A DNA stretch of 64,000 bases from Sphingomonas hankookensis (GTDB lineage Bacteria; Pseudomonadota; Alphaproteobacteria; Sphingomonadales; Sphingomonadaceae): positions 62,001 to 126,000 of the forward strand of contig NZ_LQQO01000063.1 of NCBI RefSeq assembly GCF_001619955.1, given 5' to 3'. The translations under genes were made by a program, and so were the position numbers. The notes under the pieces are model-generated. The model was not told where the DNA came from, searched no databases, and was given only the letters and a program-made list of their open reading frames with translations. The stretch's first letter is position 1. Each line of letters begins with the position of its first letter. This document shows, piece by piece, positions 46,124-54,505 of the stretch.

Positions 46124-46240
46124 CGTTCGGTTCGAGCAGCTTCGAGCCTGTCGAGAAGCGCCCGTCGAGAACCCGGTCATTTGGGCAACCCCTTCTCGAC
46201 TACGGTTCCCGACAAGCTCGAACCTACGCTCGAAGCGAAC
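46124..46240. repeat. inverted intergenic repeat, TTCGAGC...GTCGAGAA type
   Basis: Two related arms (GTTCGGTTCGAGCAGCTTCG and following CCTGTCGAGAAG; then TTCTCGACTACGG...CAAGCTCGAACC...GCTCGAAGCGAACG) face each other between tyrS and the DMT transporter gene. Fragments of the same unit appear at 61696-61725 after the M28 peptidase gene. No gene in this gap. Confidence 0.65.
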
Positions 46241-46271
46241 GGGTGGAGATAAGGATTGAGGCGAGCGCACC

Positions 46272-46712
46272 CTACCCCCGCCGAACCAACACCGCCCCAA
46301 CCAACACCAACGCCACCCCAATTAGCCGCACCCCACTGATCGGCGCCTTGGGCAACCCGATCAACCCGAACCGATCGATCACCAGCGCCGCGACCAGCTG
46401 CGTCGCGATCATGATCGTCAGCATCGACGCCAGCCCCAGCCGCGGCGCGGCAAAGGCCGCCGCCAACACGAAGAACGCCCCATACGCCCCGCCCAGAAAC
46501 ATCCACGACCGCGCCTCGCGCAGGTTCGCCAGCGGCGTCCGATCGGCGATCAACCACACCCCGATCAGGATCAGCGTCCCCACCGCAAACGACACCAGCG
46601 CCGCGAGCAACACCGACCCGATACTCCGCCCCAGCGCGGCATTGGTCGGCGGCTGCACGGCAAGGCCGATACCACCCAGCAGGGCGACGAGGAGCGGAGC
46701 AAGGGCGTTCAT
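46272..46712 (-). CDS. DMT-superfamily transporter, YdcZ/DUF606 type
   Basis: A 146-residue integral membrane protein with five hydrophobic helices, the size of a half-length DMT transporter (Pfam DMT_YdcZ). LLGGIGLAVQPPTNAALGRSIGSVLLAALVSFAVGT is the typical N-terminal segment, and QLVAALVIDRFGLIG lies near the C-terminus. The ATG at 46712 starts at the first helix; an in-frame codon at 46748 adds a charged stretch. Such proteins work as homo- or heterodimers; the substrate is unknown. Flanked on both sides by intergenic repeats. Confidence 0.85.
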   Translation of the reverse strand: MNALAPLLVALLGGIGLAVQPPTNAALGRSIGSVLLAALVSFAVGTLILIGVWLIADRTPLANLREARSWMFLGGAYGAFFVLAAAFAAPRLGLASMLTIMIATQLVAALVIDRFGLIGLPKAPISGVRLIGVALVLVGAVLVRRG

Positions 46713-46752
46713 GGCGCGGGAGCTATCCGCTTGATCCCGCACGAGCAACTAT

Positions 46753-46850
46753 CGTCATTCCGGCGAAAGCCGGAATCCACGGATGCGGAGACGTAGCGGC
46801 TCCATCGAGAACGCCCGACACAATGGATTCCGGCCTCCGCCGGAATGACG
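46753..46850. repeat. palindromic intergenic repeat pair (REP-like)
   Basis: CGTCATTCCGGCGAAAGCCG... and the opposed ...CCGGCCTCCGCCGGAATGAC flank about 45 bp containing GTAGCG, the same layout as 17143-17239. Lies between the DMT gene start and recG. Confidence 0.75.
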
Positions 46851-46880
46851 GTGGCTTAGTGGCAAGCCACGCTGTCCTTC

Positions 46881-46972
46881 CGGTACCCTCGCGAAGGCGG
46901 GGGTCCAGGGTAACAAGGCGCAACGACCGCGGCTCTGGATCCCCGCCTGCGCGGGGATACGGCCTATGGCCG
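46881..46972. repeat. third, degenerate copy of the palindromic repeat pair
   Basis: GTACCCTCGCGAAGGCGGGG and the opposed ATCCCCGCCTGCGCGGGGAT enclose about 45 bp, directly after the previous pair and just before the recG stop. Confidence 0.65.
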
Positions 46973-46973
46973 A

Positions 46974-49034
46974 TCACCCCGACCGCAACCGCCCAACCCC
47001 CGCATCCCGCTCGAACAGATACAGCGCCACCCGCGCCGCCTGCCCCCTCGGCCCTTCCAACCCGCCATCCCGATCCACCAGCAACCGCGCATCGGCATTC
47101 GCCACCGGCAGCAACTCGCCCAGCATCTCCGGCGTCGCCAGCCGGAACACCGCCTCCCCCGATTGCCGCGTGCCGAGCAACTCGCCACCCCCGCGCAGCC
47201 GCAGATCCTCCTCGGCAATCCGGAACCCGTCGTTGCTCTCGCGCATCAGCGCCAGCCGCGCCCGCGACGTTTCCGACAGGCTGTTCCCCCGCAGCAACAG
47301 GCACACCGACTTGCCCCCGCCCCGGCCCACCCGCCCGCGCAACTGGTGCAACTGGGCAAGCCCGAAGCGGTCCGCCGCCTCGATCACGATCAGCGTCGCA
47401 TTGGGCACGTCGACCCCGACCTCGATCACCGTCGTGGCCACCAGCACGCCCGCGCGCGCCGCGGCGAACTCGGCCATCACCGCGTCCTTCTCCAGCGGCT
47501 TCATCCGCCCATGGACCAGCGCGACCTTGTCGCCGAAGCGTTGCCGCAGCGCCTCCGCCCGCGCCTCGGCAGCCGCCAGGTCGGACTTCTCGCTCTCCTC
47601 GACCAGCGGGCATACCCAGTACGCCTGCTTGCCCGCCGACAAATGCCGCGCCAGCCCATCGACCACCGCGTCCAGCTTGTCCTCGGACATCACGACCGTC
47701 TCGATCGGCTCGCGCCCCGGCGGCATCTCGTCCAGCCGGCTGACGTCCATCTCGCCATATTGGGCGAGCGTCAGCGTCCGCGGGATCGGCGTCGCGGTCA
47801 TCACCAGCAGATGCGGTGGCCGCGCCGCCTTCGCCTGCAACATCATCCGCTGCGCGACGCCGAAGCGATGCTGTTCGTCGACTACCACCAGCCCCAGGTC
47901 GCGATAGGCTACCGCCTCCTGAAAGATCGCGTGCGTGCCGACCAGAATGTCGATCGACCCGTCGGCCAACCCCATCAACACGCCCTCGCGCACGCGCCCC
48001 TTGTCGCGTCCGGTCAGCGCGGCGACGGTGACGCCGGTCCCCGCCAACTGCCGCTGCAACGTCGCATAATGCTGCCGCGCCAGGATTTCGGTCGGCGCCA
48101 GCAACGCCCCCTGCGCCCCGCCCTCGACCGCGATCAGCAGCGCCATCAACGCGACCAGCGTCTTGCCCGACCCGACATCGCCTTGCAGCAGCCGCAGCAT
48201 CGGCTGGGTCTGCGCCATGTCGCCCTCGATCTCGCCGATCGTCCGCGACTGCGCGCCGGTCGGCTTGTATGGCAGGTCGAGTTTCGCGCGCAGCCGCCCG
48301 TCCCCGGTCAGCGCCCGCCCCTTACGCGCCCGCGCCTCGCCCCGCACCAACAGCAGCGCCAACTGATTGGCGAACACCTCGTCATAGGCCAGCCGCTCCC
48401 GCGCCTTCGCATCCGCCGGATCGGCATGGATGCGCGCCAACGCTTCCTTCCACGCCGGCCACTGATGTTTGCTGAGCAAACTAGGCTCGATCCATTCGGG
48501 CAGGTCGGGCGCGCGCTCGATCGCCTGCGCCGCCAATTGCCCGACCCGGCGCGATGTCAGCCCTTCGGACAGCGGATAGATCGCTTCCCGCTCGGGCAGG
48601 CTGTCCGCCTCCGCCTCAGGCAGCACATGGTCGGGATGGACTATCTGCAACTCCTGCCCGTACGTCTCCAGCTTGCCGGACACCAGCCGCGTCTCGCCCA
48701 GCGGGAACAGCTTCTTCACCCAGCCCGACGATCCGCCGAAATAGGTCAGGTTGACGATATTGCCGTGTTTGTCGGCGGCACGCACCCGCGTCGGCCCGCG
48801 CCCCGCGCTCACCCGGTAATCGACGGCGGTCAGCGGGATCGCGATCACCCGCCCCGCATCCTGTTCCATCAGCTCGTTCCGCTTCAACCGGTCGACCCAG
48901 CCGGTCGGCAGGTGGAACGCCACATCGGCCACCCGCGACAACTTCAACCGCTCCAGCGGCTTGGCCAGCGCCGGGCCGACCCCTTTCAGCGAGGTGACTT
49001 CGGCAAACAGCGGGTTGAGGAGTTCGGGACGCAT
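46974..49034 (-). CDS. recG: ATP-dependent DNA helicase RecG
   Basis: A 686-residue branched-DNA helicase that remodels stalled forks. The N-terminal wedge/OB domain (VTSLKGVGPALAKPLERL; RVTYFGGSSGW-like WVKKLFPLGE) is followed by helicase motifs: LLQGDVGSGKTLVALMA (Walker A, about residue 285), VVVDEQHRFGVAQR (DExH), MTATPIPRTL and QLHQLRGRVGRGG. Length and motifs are normal. Divergent from sdhE. Confidence 0.97.
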   Translation of the reverse strand: MRPELLNPLFAEVTSLKGVGPALAKPLERLKLSRVADVAFHLPTGWVDRLKRNELMEQDAGRVIAIPLTAVDYRVSAGRGPTRVRAADKHGNIVNLTYFGGSSGWVKKLFPLGETRLVSGKLETYGQELQIVHPDHVLPEAEADSLPEREAIYPLSEGLTSRRVGQLAAQAIERAPDLPEWIEPSLLSKHQWPAWKEALARIHADPADAKARERLAYDEVFANQLALLLVRGEARARKGRALTGDGRLRAKLDLPYKPTGAQSRTIGEIEGDMAQTQPMLRLLQGDVGSGKTLVALMALLIAVEGGAQGALLAPTEILARQHYATLQRQLAGTGVTVAALTGRDKGRVREGVLMGLADGSIDILVGTHAIFQEAVAYRDLGLVVVDEQHRFGVAQRMMLQAKAARPPHLLVMTATPIPRTLTLAQYGEMDVSRLDEMPPGREPIETVVMSEDKLDAVVDGLARHLSAGKQAYWVCPLVEESEKSDLAAAEARAEALRQRFGDKVALVHGRMKPLEKDAVMAEFAAARAGVLVATTVIEVGVDVPNATLIVIEAADRFGLAQLHQLRGRVGRGGGKSVCLLLRGNSLSETSRARLALMRESNDGFRIAEEDLRLRGGGELLGTRQSGEAVFRLATPEMLGELLPVANADARLLVDRDGGLEGPRGQAARVALYLFERDAGVGRLRSG

Positions 49035-49104
49035 GACTACTTGGTCCTATATCCCAACCGACGGTCGCTGCCAGCGTCCGGCGGCGCAATTGCATTGGAA
49101 CGTC

Positions 49105-49371
49105 ATGGACCGCGAAACCCGGCTGAAGCGCCTGAAATTCCGTAGCTGGCATCGCGGCACCCGCGAAGCCGACCTGATGATCGGCGGCTATTTCGACGCG
49201 CATTCGGCGACGTGGAGCGATACCGACATGGACTGGTTCGAAACGTTCCTCGAGGAACAGGATGTCGACATCATGGCGTGGGCGATGGGCGTCCAGCCGG
49301 CTCCGGCGCAGTTCGACCATCCGGTGCTGCATGCCATGCGGAAGATGGATTTCGTGCCGGTCAGCCGCTGA
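49105..49371 (+). CDS. sdhE: succinate dehydrogenase assembly factor 2 (FAD assembly factor SdhE)
   Basis: An 88-residue all-helical protein that promotes covalent FAD attachment to SdhA. The conserved core is RLKFRSWHRGTREADLMIGGYFD, with the R-G-x-x-E motif, and WFETFLEEQDVDIMAWAMG. The ATG at 49105 gives the usual family length; an in-frame ATG at 49033 adds 24 residues without family similarity. Followed by a large palindrome and mfd. Confidence 0.93.
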   Translation: MDRETRLKRLKFRSWHRGTREADLMIGGYFDAHSATWSDTDMDWFETFLEEQDVDIMAWAMGVQPAPAQFDHPVLHAMRKMDFVPVSR

Positions 49372-49383
49372 ACTGAACAATCT

Positions 49384-49477
49384 CCCTCTCCCCTTCAGGG
49401 GAGAGGGTCGGGGAGAGGGGCAGTAACGAAGCGCCCGCATTCCCCTCTCCCAACCCTCTCCCCTGAAGGGGAGAGGG
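49384..49477. repeat. 94-bp nested palindrome between sdhE and mfd
   Basis: Two 10-bp-stem hairpins (CCCTCTCCCC with loop TTCA at 49384-49407; the same stem with loop TGAA at 49454-49477) are reverse complements of each other. They enclose GGGGAGAGGGG and TCCCCTCTCCC, which also pair. The unit ends 13 bp before the mfd ATG and could fold into one long stem in the mRNA. Confidence 0.8.
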
Positions 49478-49490
49478 CCAAAGGTAACAA

Positions 49491-52400
49491 ATGCCCGACC
49501 TCTCCAAAATCCTGTCCGCCCCCCGCTCGCTGACCCTCGCGGGCGTGCCCACAGGCTTCCTCCCGGTCCTCCTCGCCGACCTCGCCCGCGGCGCAAAGGG
49601 GGACCTCGTCTACATCGCCCCCGACGAAGCGGCGATGCGCGCCATTGCGACCACCGCACCCTTCTTCGCCCCCGACCTGTCGGTGCTCCAGTTCCCGGCC
49701 TGGGACTGCCTCCCCTACGACCGCGCCAGCCCGACGCTGCGCTCGATGGCCGAGCGCCTCTCCGCGCTCCACTCGCTCCAGTCGAAGGCCAAAGGCCCGC
49801 GCCTGATCGTCACCACCGTCAACGCCGCGACCCAGCGGACGCTGACCCCGTTCCGCATCCGCCAGCTCGTCGCCCGCCTCGCGCCGGGCGAGCGCATCTC
49901 GCTCCCCCGCCTCTCCGCGCTGCTGCAGGCGAACGGCTATAACCGCGTCGATACCGTCCACGACGCCGGTGAGTTCGCCGTCCGCGGCGGCCTCGTCGAT
50001 CTGTGGCCGTCCGGCTCCGACTCCGGCCTGCGCCTCGATTTCTTCGGCGACGAGATCGAAACCGTCCGCACCTTCTCGCCCGAAGACCAGCGCACCACCG
50101 GCCGCGTCGACGGCTTCACCCTGCTCCCCGCCTCCGAAGCCCTGCTCGATGAGGATTCAATCAAGCGCTTCCGCACCCGCTACCGCGAAAAGTTCGGCGC
50201 GACCGCGACCGGCGATCCGATCTATCAGGCGATCAGCGACGGCCGCCGCCTGTCGGGCATGGAGCACTGGCTGCCCTTTTTCGAAGAACGCCTCGAAACC
50301 TTCTTCGACCACCTCTCGCCCGAAGCGGTCATCGTCCGCGACGCCGGCGTTCCCGCCGCCGCCGAACAGCGCTTCGAATCGATCGCCGACTATCACACCA
50401 ACCGTGTCCGCGCGCAGACCAACGACCCGGGCAGCTACCGCCCGCTTCTCCCCGCCGCACTCTACCTGTCGGCCGACGAATGGGCCGACCGCCTGTCGGA
50501 CACCGCCGCGCATCAGGTCACGCCCTTCCACGCCCCCGACAGCGCCACCTCGGTCGATTTCGAAGTCGACGGCCCCCGCGACTTCACGCCGGAACGCACG
50601 CAACAGGCGAATATCTACGAAGCCGTCGTCGACCACATCGCGTCCTTGCGCAAACAGGGCCGCAAGCCGATCCTCGCCAGCTATTCGGAGGGTGCACGCG
50701 AACGGCTGATGGGCCTGCTCGCCGATCACGACCTGACCGGCGTCTCGACCGTCGAGACATGGCAACGGGCGCTGGGCGGTGCCAAGTCGACCGTCTCCTT
50801 CGTCGTCCTCCCCCTCGACCACGGCTTCACCAGCGCCGACGTGGCGGTCCTCACCGAACAGGACATGCTCGGCGATCGTCTCGTCCGCCGTGCCAAGCGG
50901 CGCAAGAACACCGACGCCTTTCTGCAGGAACTCGCCACCCTCTCCCCCGGCGACCTCGTCGTTCATGCCGATCACGGTATCGGCCGCTATGTCGGGCTGA
51001 CCCAGGTCCCGGTGGCGAAGGCCCCCCACGACTGCGTCCAGCTCGAATATGCCGGCGGCGACAAGCTGTACGTGCCGGTCGAAAATCTCGAAGTCCTCAG
51101 CCGCTACGGCGCGGGCGAGGAAGGCGCCTCGCTCGACCGTTTGGGCGGCGAGGCATGGCAACGGCGCAAGGCGCGGATGAAGGACCGCATCCGCGAAATC
51201 GCGGGCGACCTGATCGCCACTGCCGCGAAACGCGCGATGCGCCCGGCCGAGGTCGCCGAACCCGATAGCGGCGGCTACCCCGCCTTTGTCGACCGTTTCC
51301 CGTATCAGGAAACCGACGATCAGGAACGCGCCATCGCCGACGTGCTCGAAGACTTGGGCGCAGGCCGCCCGATGGACCGCCTCGTCGTTGGCGACGTGGG
51401 CTTCGGCAAGACCGAGGTCGCGCTCCGCGCCGCGTTCGTCGCCGCCATGGCTGGGATGCAGGTCGCGATCGTCTGCCCGACGACCCTTCTCGCCCGCCAG
51501 CATTACAACAATTTCAAGGCCCGCTTCGAAGGATTCCCGATCGAAGTCGGCCGCCTCAGCCGCCTCGTCACCGCGACCGAGGCGAAGAAGGTCCGCGACG
51601 GCCTTGCCGACGGCACGATCGACGTCGTCGTCGGCACCCATGCCGTGCTGTCGAAACAGGTCGATTTCAAACGCTTGGGGCTGGTCATCGTCGACGAGGA
51701 ACAGCGTTTCGGCGTGACGCACAAGGAACGGCTGAAGGCGATGAAGGCCGACGTCCACGTCCTGACGCTGACCGCCACCCCGATCCCGCGCACGCTGCAA
51801 ATGGCGATGTCGGGCCTGCGCGAGCTATCGGTGATCCAGACCCCGCCGGTCGATCGCCTCGCGGTGCGCACCTACATCATGCCATGGGACCCGGTGGTCC
51901 TGCGCGAGGCGCTGCTACGCGAACATTATCGCGGCGGACAGGCCTATTTCGTCACCCCGCGCATCGCCGACCTGCCCGAGATCGAGAAGTTCCTGTCGGA
52001 GGAAGTTCCCGAAATCCGCTACGTCGTCGCCCATGGCCAGATGGCGCCGACCGAGGTCGAGGAACGCATGTCGGCCTTCTACGACAAGCGCTACGATTTG
52101 CTCGTATCGACCACCATCGTCGAGAGCGGCCTCGACATTCCCTCGGCCAACACGCTCATCATCAACCGCGCCGACAAGTTCGGCCTGGCACAACTCTACC
52201 AGCTGCGCGGCCGCGTCGGCCGTTCGAAGACCCGCGCCTATGCCTATATGACCACGCCCCCCGAACGGCTGGTCAGCGAAGCGGCGGAAAAGCGCCTCAA
52301 GGTCCTCTCCGACCTCGAATCGCTGGGCGCCGGTTTCCAGCTTGCCAGCCACGACCTCGACCAGCGTGGCGCGGGCAACATGCTGGGCGACGAACAATCG

Positions 52401-52943
52401 GGCCATATCAAGGAAGTCGGCTTCGAACTCTACCAGTCGATGCTCGAGGAAGCGATCCTCGACGCCAAGGCCGGGGGTCTTCGCGACGACAAGCCCAAGG
52501 ACTTCTCCCCCACAATCACCGTCGACGCGCCGATCCTGATTCCGGAGGATTATGTCCCCGACCTCGACCTGCGCATGGGCCTCTATCGCCGCCTGAACGA
52601 TGTCGAGGATCGCGCCGGCATCGACGCCTTCGCCACCGAACTGATCGACCGCTTCGGCAAGCTGCCGGTCGCCACCAGCAACCTGCTGCAACTGATCGAG
52701 GCGAAGCTGAACGCCAAGAAAGCCTGCATCGCCAAGATCGACGTCGGCGCCAAGGGCGCGATCGTCAGCTTCCACGAGGTCCCCAGCGTCGAAGGGCTGC
52801 TCGCCTATGTCGACAAGCTCAACGGCACTGCCAAGCTGCGTCCCGACATGAAACTGGTGATCAGCCGCAGCTTCGGCGACCCGCAGGCCCGCCTGAACGC
52901 CGCGCTGCAGATCTCGCGCGGGCTGGCGAAGGCGGCGGGGTAA
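49491..52943 (+). CDS. mfd: transcription-repair coupling factor Mfd
   Basis: A 1150-residue ATP-dependent translocase that removes stalled RNA polymerase and recruits UvrA. The N-terminal UvrB-like module (LQFPAWDCLPYDRASPT) is followed by the RNA-polymerase-interacting CarD-like domain (LSPGDLVVHADHGIGRYVGL, about residue 480). Helicase motifs are VVGDVGFGKTEVALRAA (about 632-648), VDEEQRFGVTHKE (about 733) and TLTATPIPRTLQMAMSG; QLRGRVGRSKTRAYAY leads to the C-terminal TRCF domain (YQSMLEEAI). Full length. Confidence 0.97.
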   Translation: MPDLSKILSAPRSLTLAGVPTGFLPVLLADLARGAKGDLVYIAPDEAAMRAIATTAPFFAPDLSVLQFPAWDCLPYDRASPTLRSMAERLSALHSLQSKAKGPRLIVTTVNAATQRTLTPFRIRQLVARLAPGERISLPRLSALLQANGYNRVDTVHDAGEFAVRGGLVDLWPSGSDSGLRLDFFGDEIETVRTFSPEDQRTTGRVDGFTLLPASEALLDEDSIKRFRTRYREKFGATATGDPIYQAISDGRRLSGMEHWLPFFEERLETFFDHLSPEAVIVRDAGVPAAAEQRFESIADYHTNRVRAQTNDPGSYRPLLPAALYLSADEWADRLSDTAAHQVTPFHAPDSATSVDFEVDGPRDFTPERTQQANIYEAVVDHIASLRKQGRKPILASYSEGARERLMGLLADHDLTGVSTVETWQRALGGAKSTVSFVVLPLDHGFTSADVAVLTEQDMLGDRLVRRAKRRKNTDAFLQELATLSPGDLVVHADHGIGRYVGLTQVPVAKAPHDCVQLEYAGGDKLYVPVENLEVLSRYGAGEEGASLDRLGGEAWQRRKARMKDRIREIAGDLIATAAKRAMRPAEVAEPDSGGYPAFVDRFPYQETDDQERAIADVLEDLGAGRPMDRLVVGDVGFGKTEVALRAAFVAAMAGMQVAIVCPTTLLARQHYNNFKARFEGFPIEVGRLSRLVTATEAKKVRDGLADGTIDVVVGTHAVLSKQVDFKRLGLVIVDEEQRFGVTHKERLKAMKADVHVLTLTATPIPRTLQMAMSGLRELSVIQTPPVDRLAVRTYIMPWDPVVLREALLREHYRGGQAYFVTPRIADLPEIEKFLSEEVPEIRYVVAHGQMAPTEVEERMSAFYDKRYDLLVSTTIVESGLDIPSANTLIINRADKFGLAQLYQLRGRVGRSKTRAYAYMTTPPERLVSEAAEKRLKVLSDLESLGAGFQLASHDLDQRGAGNMLGDEQSGHIKEVGFELYQSMLEEAILDAKAGGLRDDKPKDFSPTITVDAPILIPEDYVPDLDLRMGLYRRLNDVEDRAGIDAFATELIDRFGKLPVATSNLLQLIEAKLNAKKACIAKIDVGAKGAIVSFHEVPSVEGLLAYVDKLNGTAKLRPDMKLVISRSFGDPQARLNAALQISRGLAKAAG

Positions 52944-52973
52944 TGGGACTTCCCACGAAGTAGATGGATTGCG

Positions 52974-52995
52974 ACGATCGGGTTTACCCGATCGT
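52974..52995. terminator. perfect 9-bp hairpin after mfd (possible terminator without U-run)
   Basis: ACGATCGGG-TTTA-CCCGATCGT lies 30 bp after the mfd stop and 50 bp before the next start. The stem is perfect, but no T-tract follows, so it could equally be an operator for the following gene. Confidence 0.45.
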
Positions 52996-53045
52996 AAGCT
53001 GGACCGAAGTCAAATGGGCCTGCATCCTACCGGACAGGAGTCATC

Positions 53046-54317
53046 ATGCGCCAGAACGGCTTCCTGCTTCCCCTTTTGATCGTTGCCGCGGCCGGCGTTA
53101 ACGCCGGGCGACCGGTCGCACCCACGACGAACTGCTCGCCTTATCGCGCACCGGCTACCGAGGACGAACGGCCGGATGCGGGACCCTACAGGTTGCTATC
53201 CGCCCGCTGTTTCGATCCGGGGAAAGTGTATGACAGCGCCCCGCCCTCCGTATCGCCGGACGGCACCCATGCAGCATGGGCAGATCATGCTGGTGTCACC
53301 ATTGTTGATCTTCGCTCCGGCCAAAATCGCTTTATCCCTGCGTCGACCCAAAGCCTCAATTTCCGGGTAACGACCGTTGCCGCGCCCATTGCGTGGACGC
53401 CGGATTCGACGTCGCTCTGGGCTACGACCCGTGAAAAGGCTGCGAGCGGATTTCCCACCTCGGGTGGAAAGGTCATACGCCTGTCACTTGACGGATCGCG
53501 CCTTCCGGTCCCCGATTTTTTCTCTCCATCCGGTCCGCTCGACGCCGTGCAGTGGGTCCCCGGCACGTCAATCGCTATCGTTCAGTTCGGGACGCACGGC
53601 GGTACCTATCAACCGACCCATCCGGACCCCGCGCCTGAATTGGCAATGGTCGACACGGCGACGGGCAGTATCCTTGATCGACTGTCATTGGCGTCCCTCC
53701 ATTCGCTCAAGGGACGACCGGCGGGAAGCGATCCGCGATTTTCGCTCGCGGCGGTGACGGCAGTGATCGCATCGGGCCGGGTTCACGCGGTTGTCACGAT
53801 TCGAACAAGAGCCGGCGCAACGCGGGTCCACTGGACACAAGGTCTGCCCGCAGTGGAACTGCCCGTTCGAAACCGCACGGATGAGCGGGTTTCCCTTCTT
53901 CCCTCCGGCAAGCAACTTCTCCGCTTGATCGAACTCCAGCCGGACGGAGTCCAGATATTCGACGGGCCAATGGATCCCCATGCCCCGAGGCCCGAACCGC
54001 CGAAACCGAGAGCCGGTATCGTGGTCGAGTCGATATCCCTTTCGACCGGTAAGTCCGCCTGGTCGATCACCCAAAGTGTGACGAATTTCTGGAAAGCCGA
54101 CATTCTCGAAATCAGCCCGAATGGGCGTTACGCCCTGATCTCATGGCCGAATAGGCGCAGCCTTGTCGTGCAGGCAGCTTTGATCGATCTCAGAAATGGC
54201 GCGACGGTGCAGATGTTCCCGATGAGTGCTTCAGGCGGTCAGGCTGGCTTTACCGACAACGGCGACGTGATATGGATCAGGGTAGCGGGTAAGTTTCGGT
54301 TCTACCGGCGGTCTTAG
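53046..54317 (+). CDS. secreted beta-propeller-like hypothetical protein
   Basis: A 423-residue protein with a Sec signal (GFLLPLLIVAAAGVNAG, cleavage near residue 20). The body has repeated propeller-like turns: PSVSPDGTHAAWADHAGVTIVDLRSG (about residues 68-93), IAWTPDSTSLWATT, PELAMVDTATG, LEISPNGRYALISWPN and FTDNGDVIWIRV. These resemble TolB/WD40-type S-P-D-G blades. AGGAG precedes the ATG. Codon third positions are richer in A/T than in flanking genes, and no partner gene is adjacent. This suggests recent gain or relaxed selection. Not assigned to a family; periplasmic location inferred. Confidence 0.75.
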   Translation: MRQNGFLLPLLIVAAAGVNAGRPVAPTTNCSPYRAPATEDERPDAGPYRLLSARCFDPGKVYDSAPPSVSPDGTHAAWADHAGVTIVDLRSGQNRFIPASTQSLNFRVTTVAAPIAWTPDSTSLWATTREKAASGFPTSGGKVIRLSLDGSRLPVPDFFSPSGPLDAVQWVPGTSIAIVQFGTHGGTYQPTHPDPAPELAMVDTATGSILDRLSLASLHSLKGRPAGSDPRFSLAAVTAVIASGRVHAVVTIRTRAGATRVHWTQGLPAVELPVRNRTDERVSLLPSGKQLLRLIELQPDGVQIFDGPMDPHAPRPEPPKPRAGIVVESISLSTGKSAWSITQSVTNFWKADILEISPNGRYALISWPNRRSLVVQAALIDLRNGATVQMFPMSASGGQAGFTDNGDVIWIRVAGKFRFYRRS

Positions 54318-54505
54318 CGGTCCCGCCCGGGATCGGGCCAGCGCACGACATCGCTTTCCTACAACATCCGCCACTGCCATTCTGCGCCCGGGTCGTTGTC
54401 ACCCACGCTCTTTGACCTTCCCACTCAACGGTGATGCGCGCAGCGCGCAAAATCCGCACGAGTGTGAACTTAGTGAACTTTGGACGCCGCCGGCGGAAAA
54501 AAACC
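54318..54505. other. gap between the propeller gene and the porin
   Basis: 188 bp between convergent 3' ends. Contains an imperfect direct repeat GTGAACTT (54464-54480) and an A-rich run at 54499-54505 next to a CCGCCGGCGG palindrome. No gene recognised. Confidence 0.4.

Noticed and set aside
46124..46972. CRISPR-like array
   Set aside because: The repeats are facing palindromes with different spacing, not regularly spaced direct repeats, and no cas genes are present.
49033..49104. Longer sdhE start at ATG 49033
   Set aside because: Adds 24 residues without similarity to the family and touches the recG start region; the 88-residue form has the normal length.
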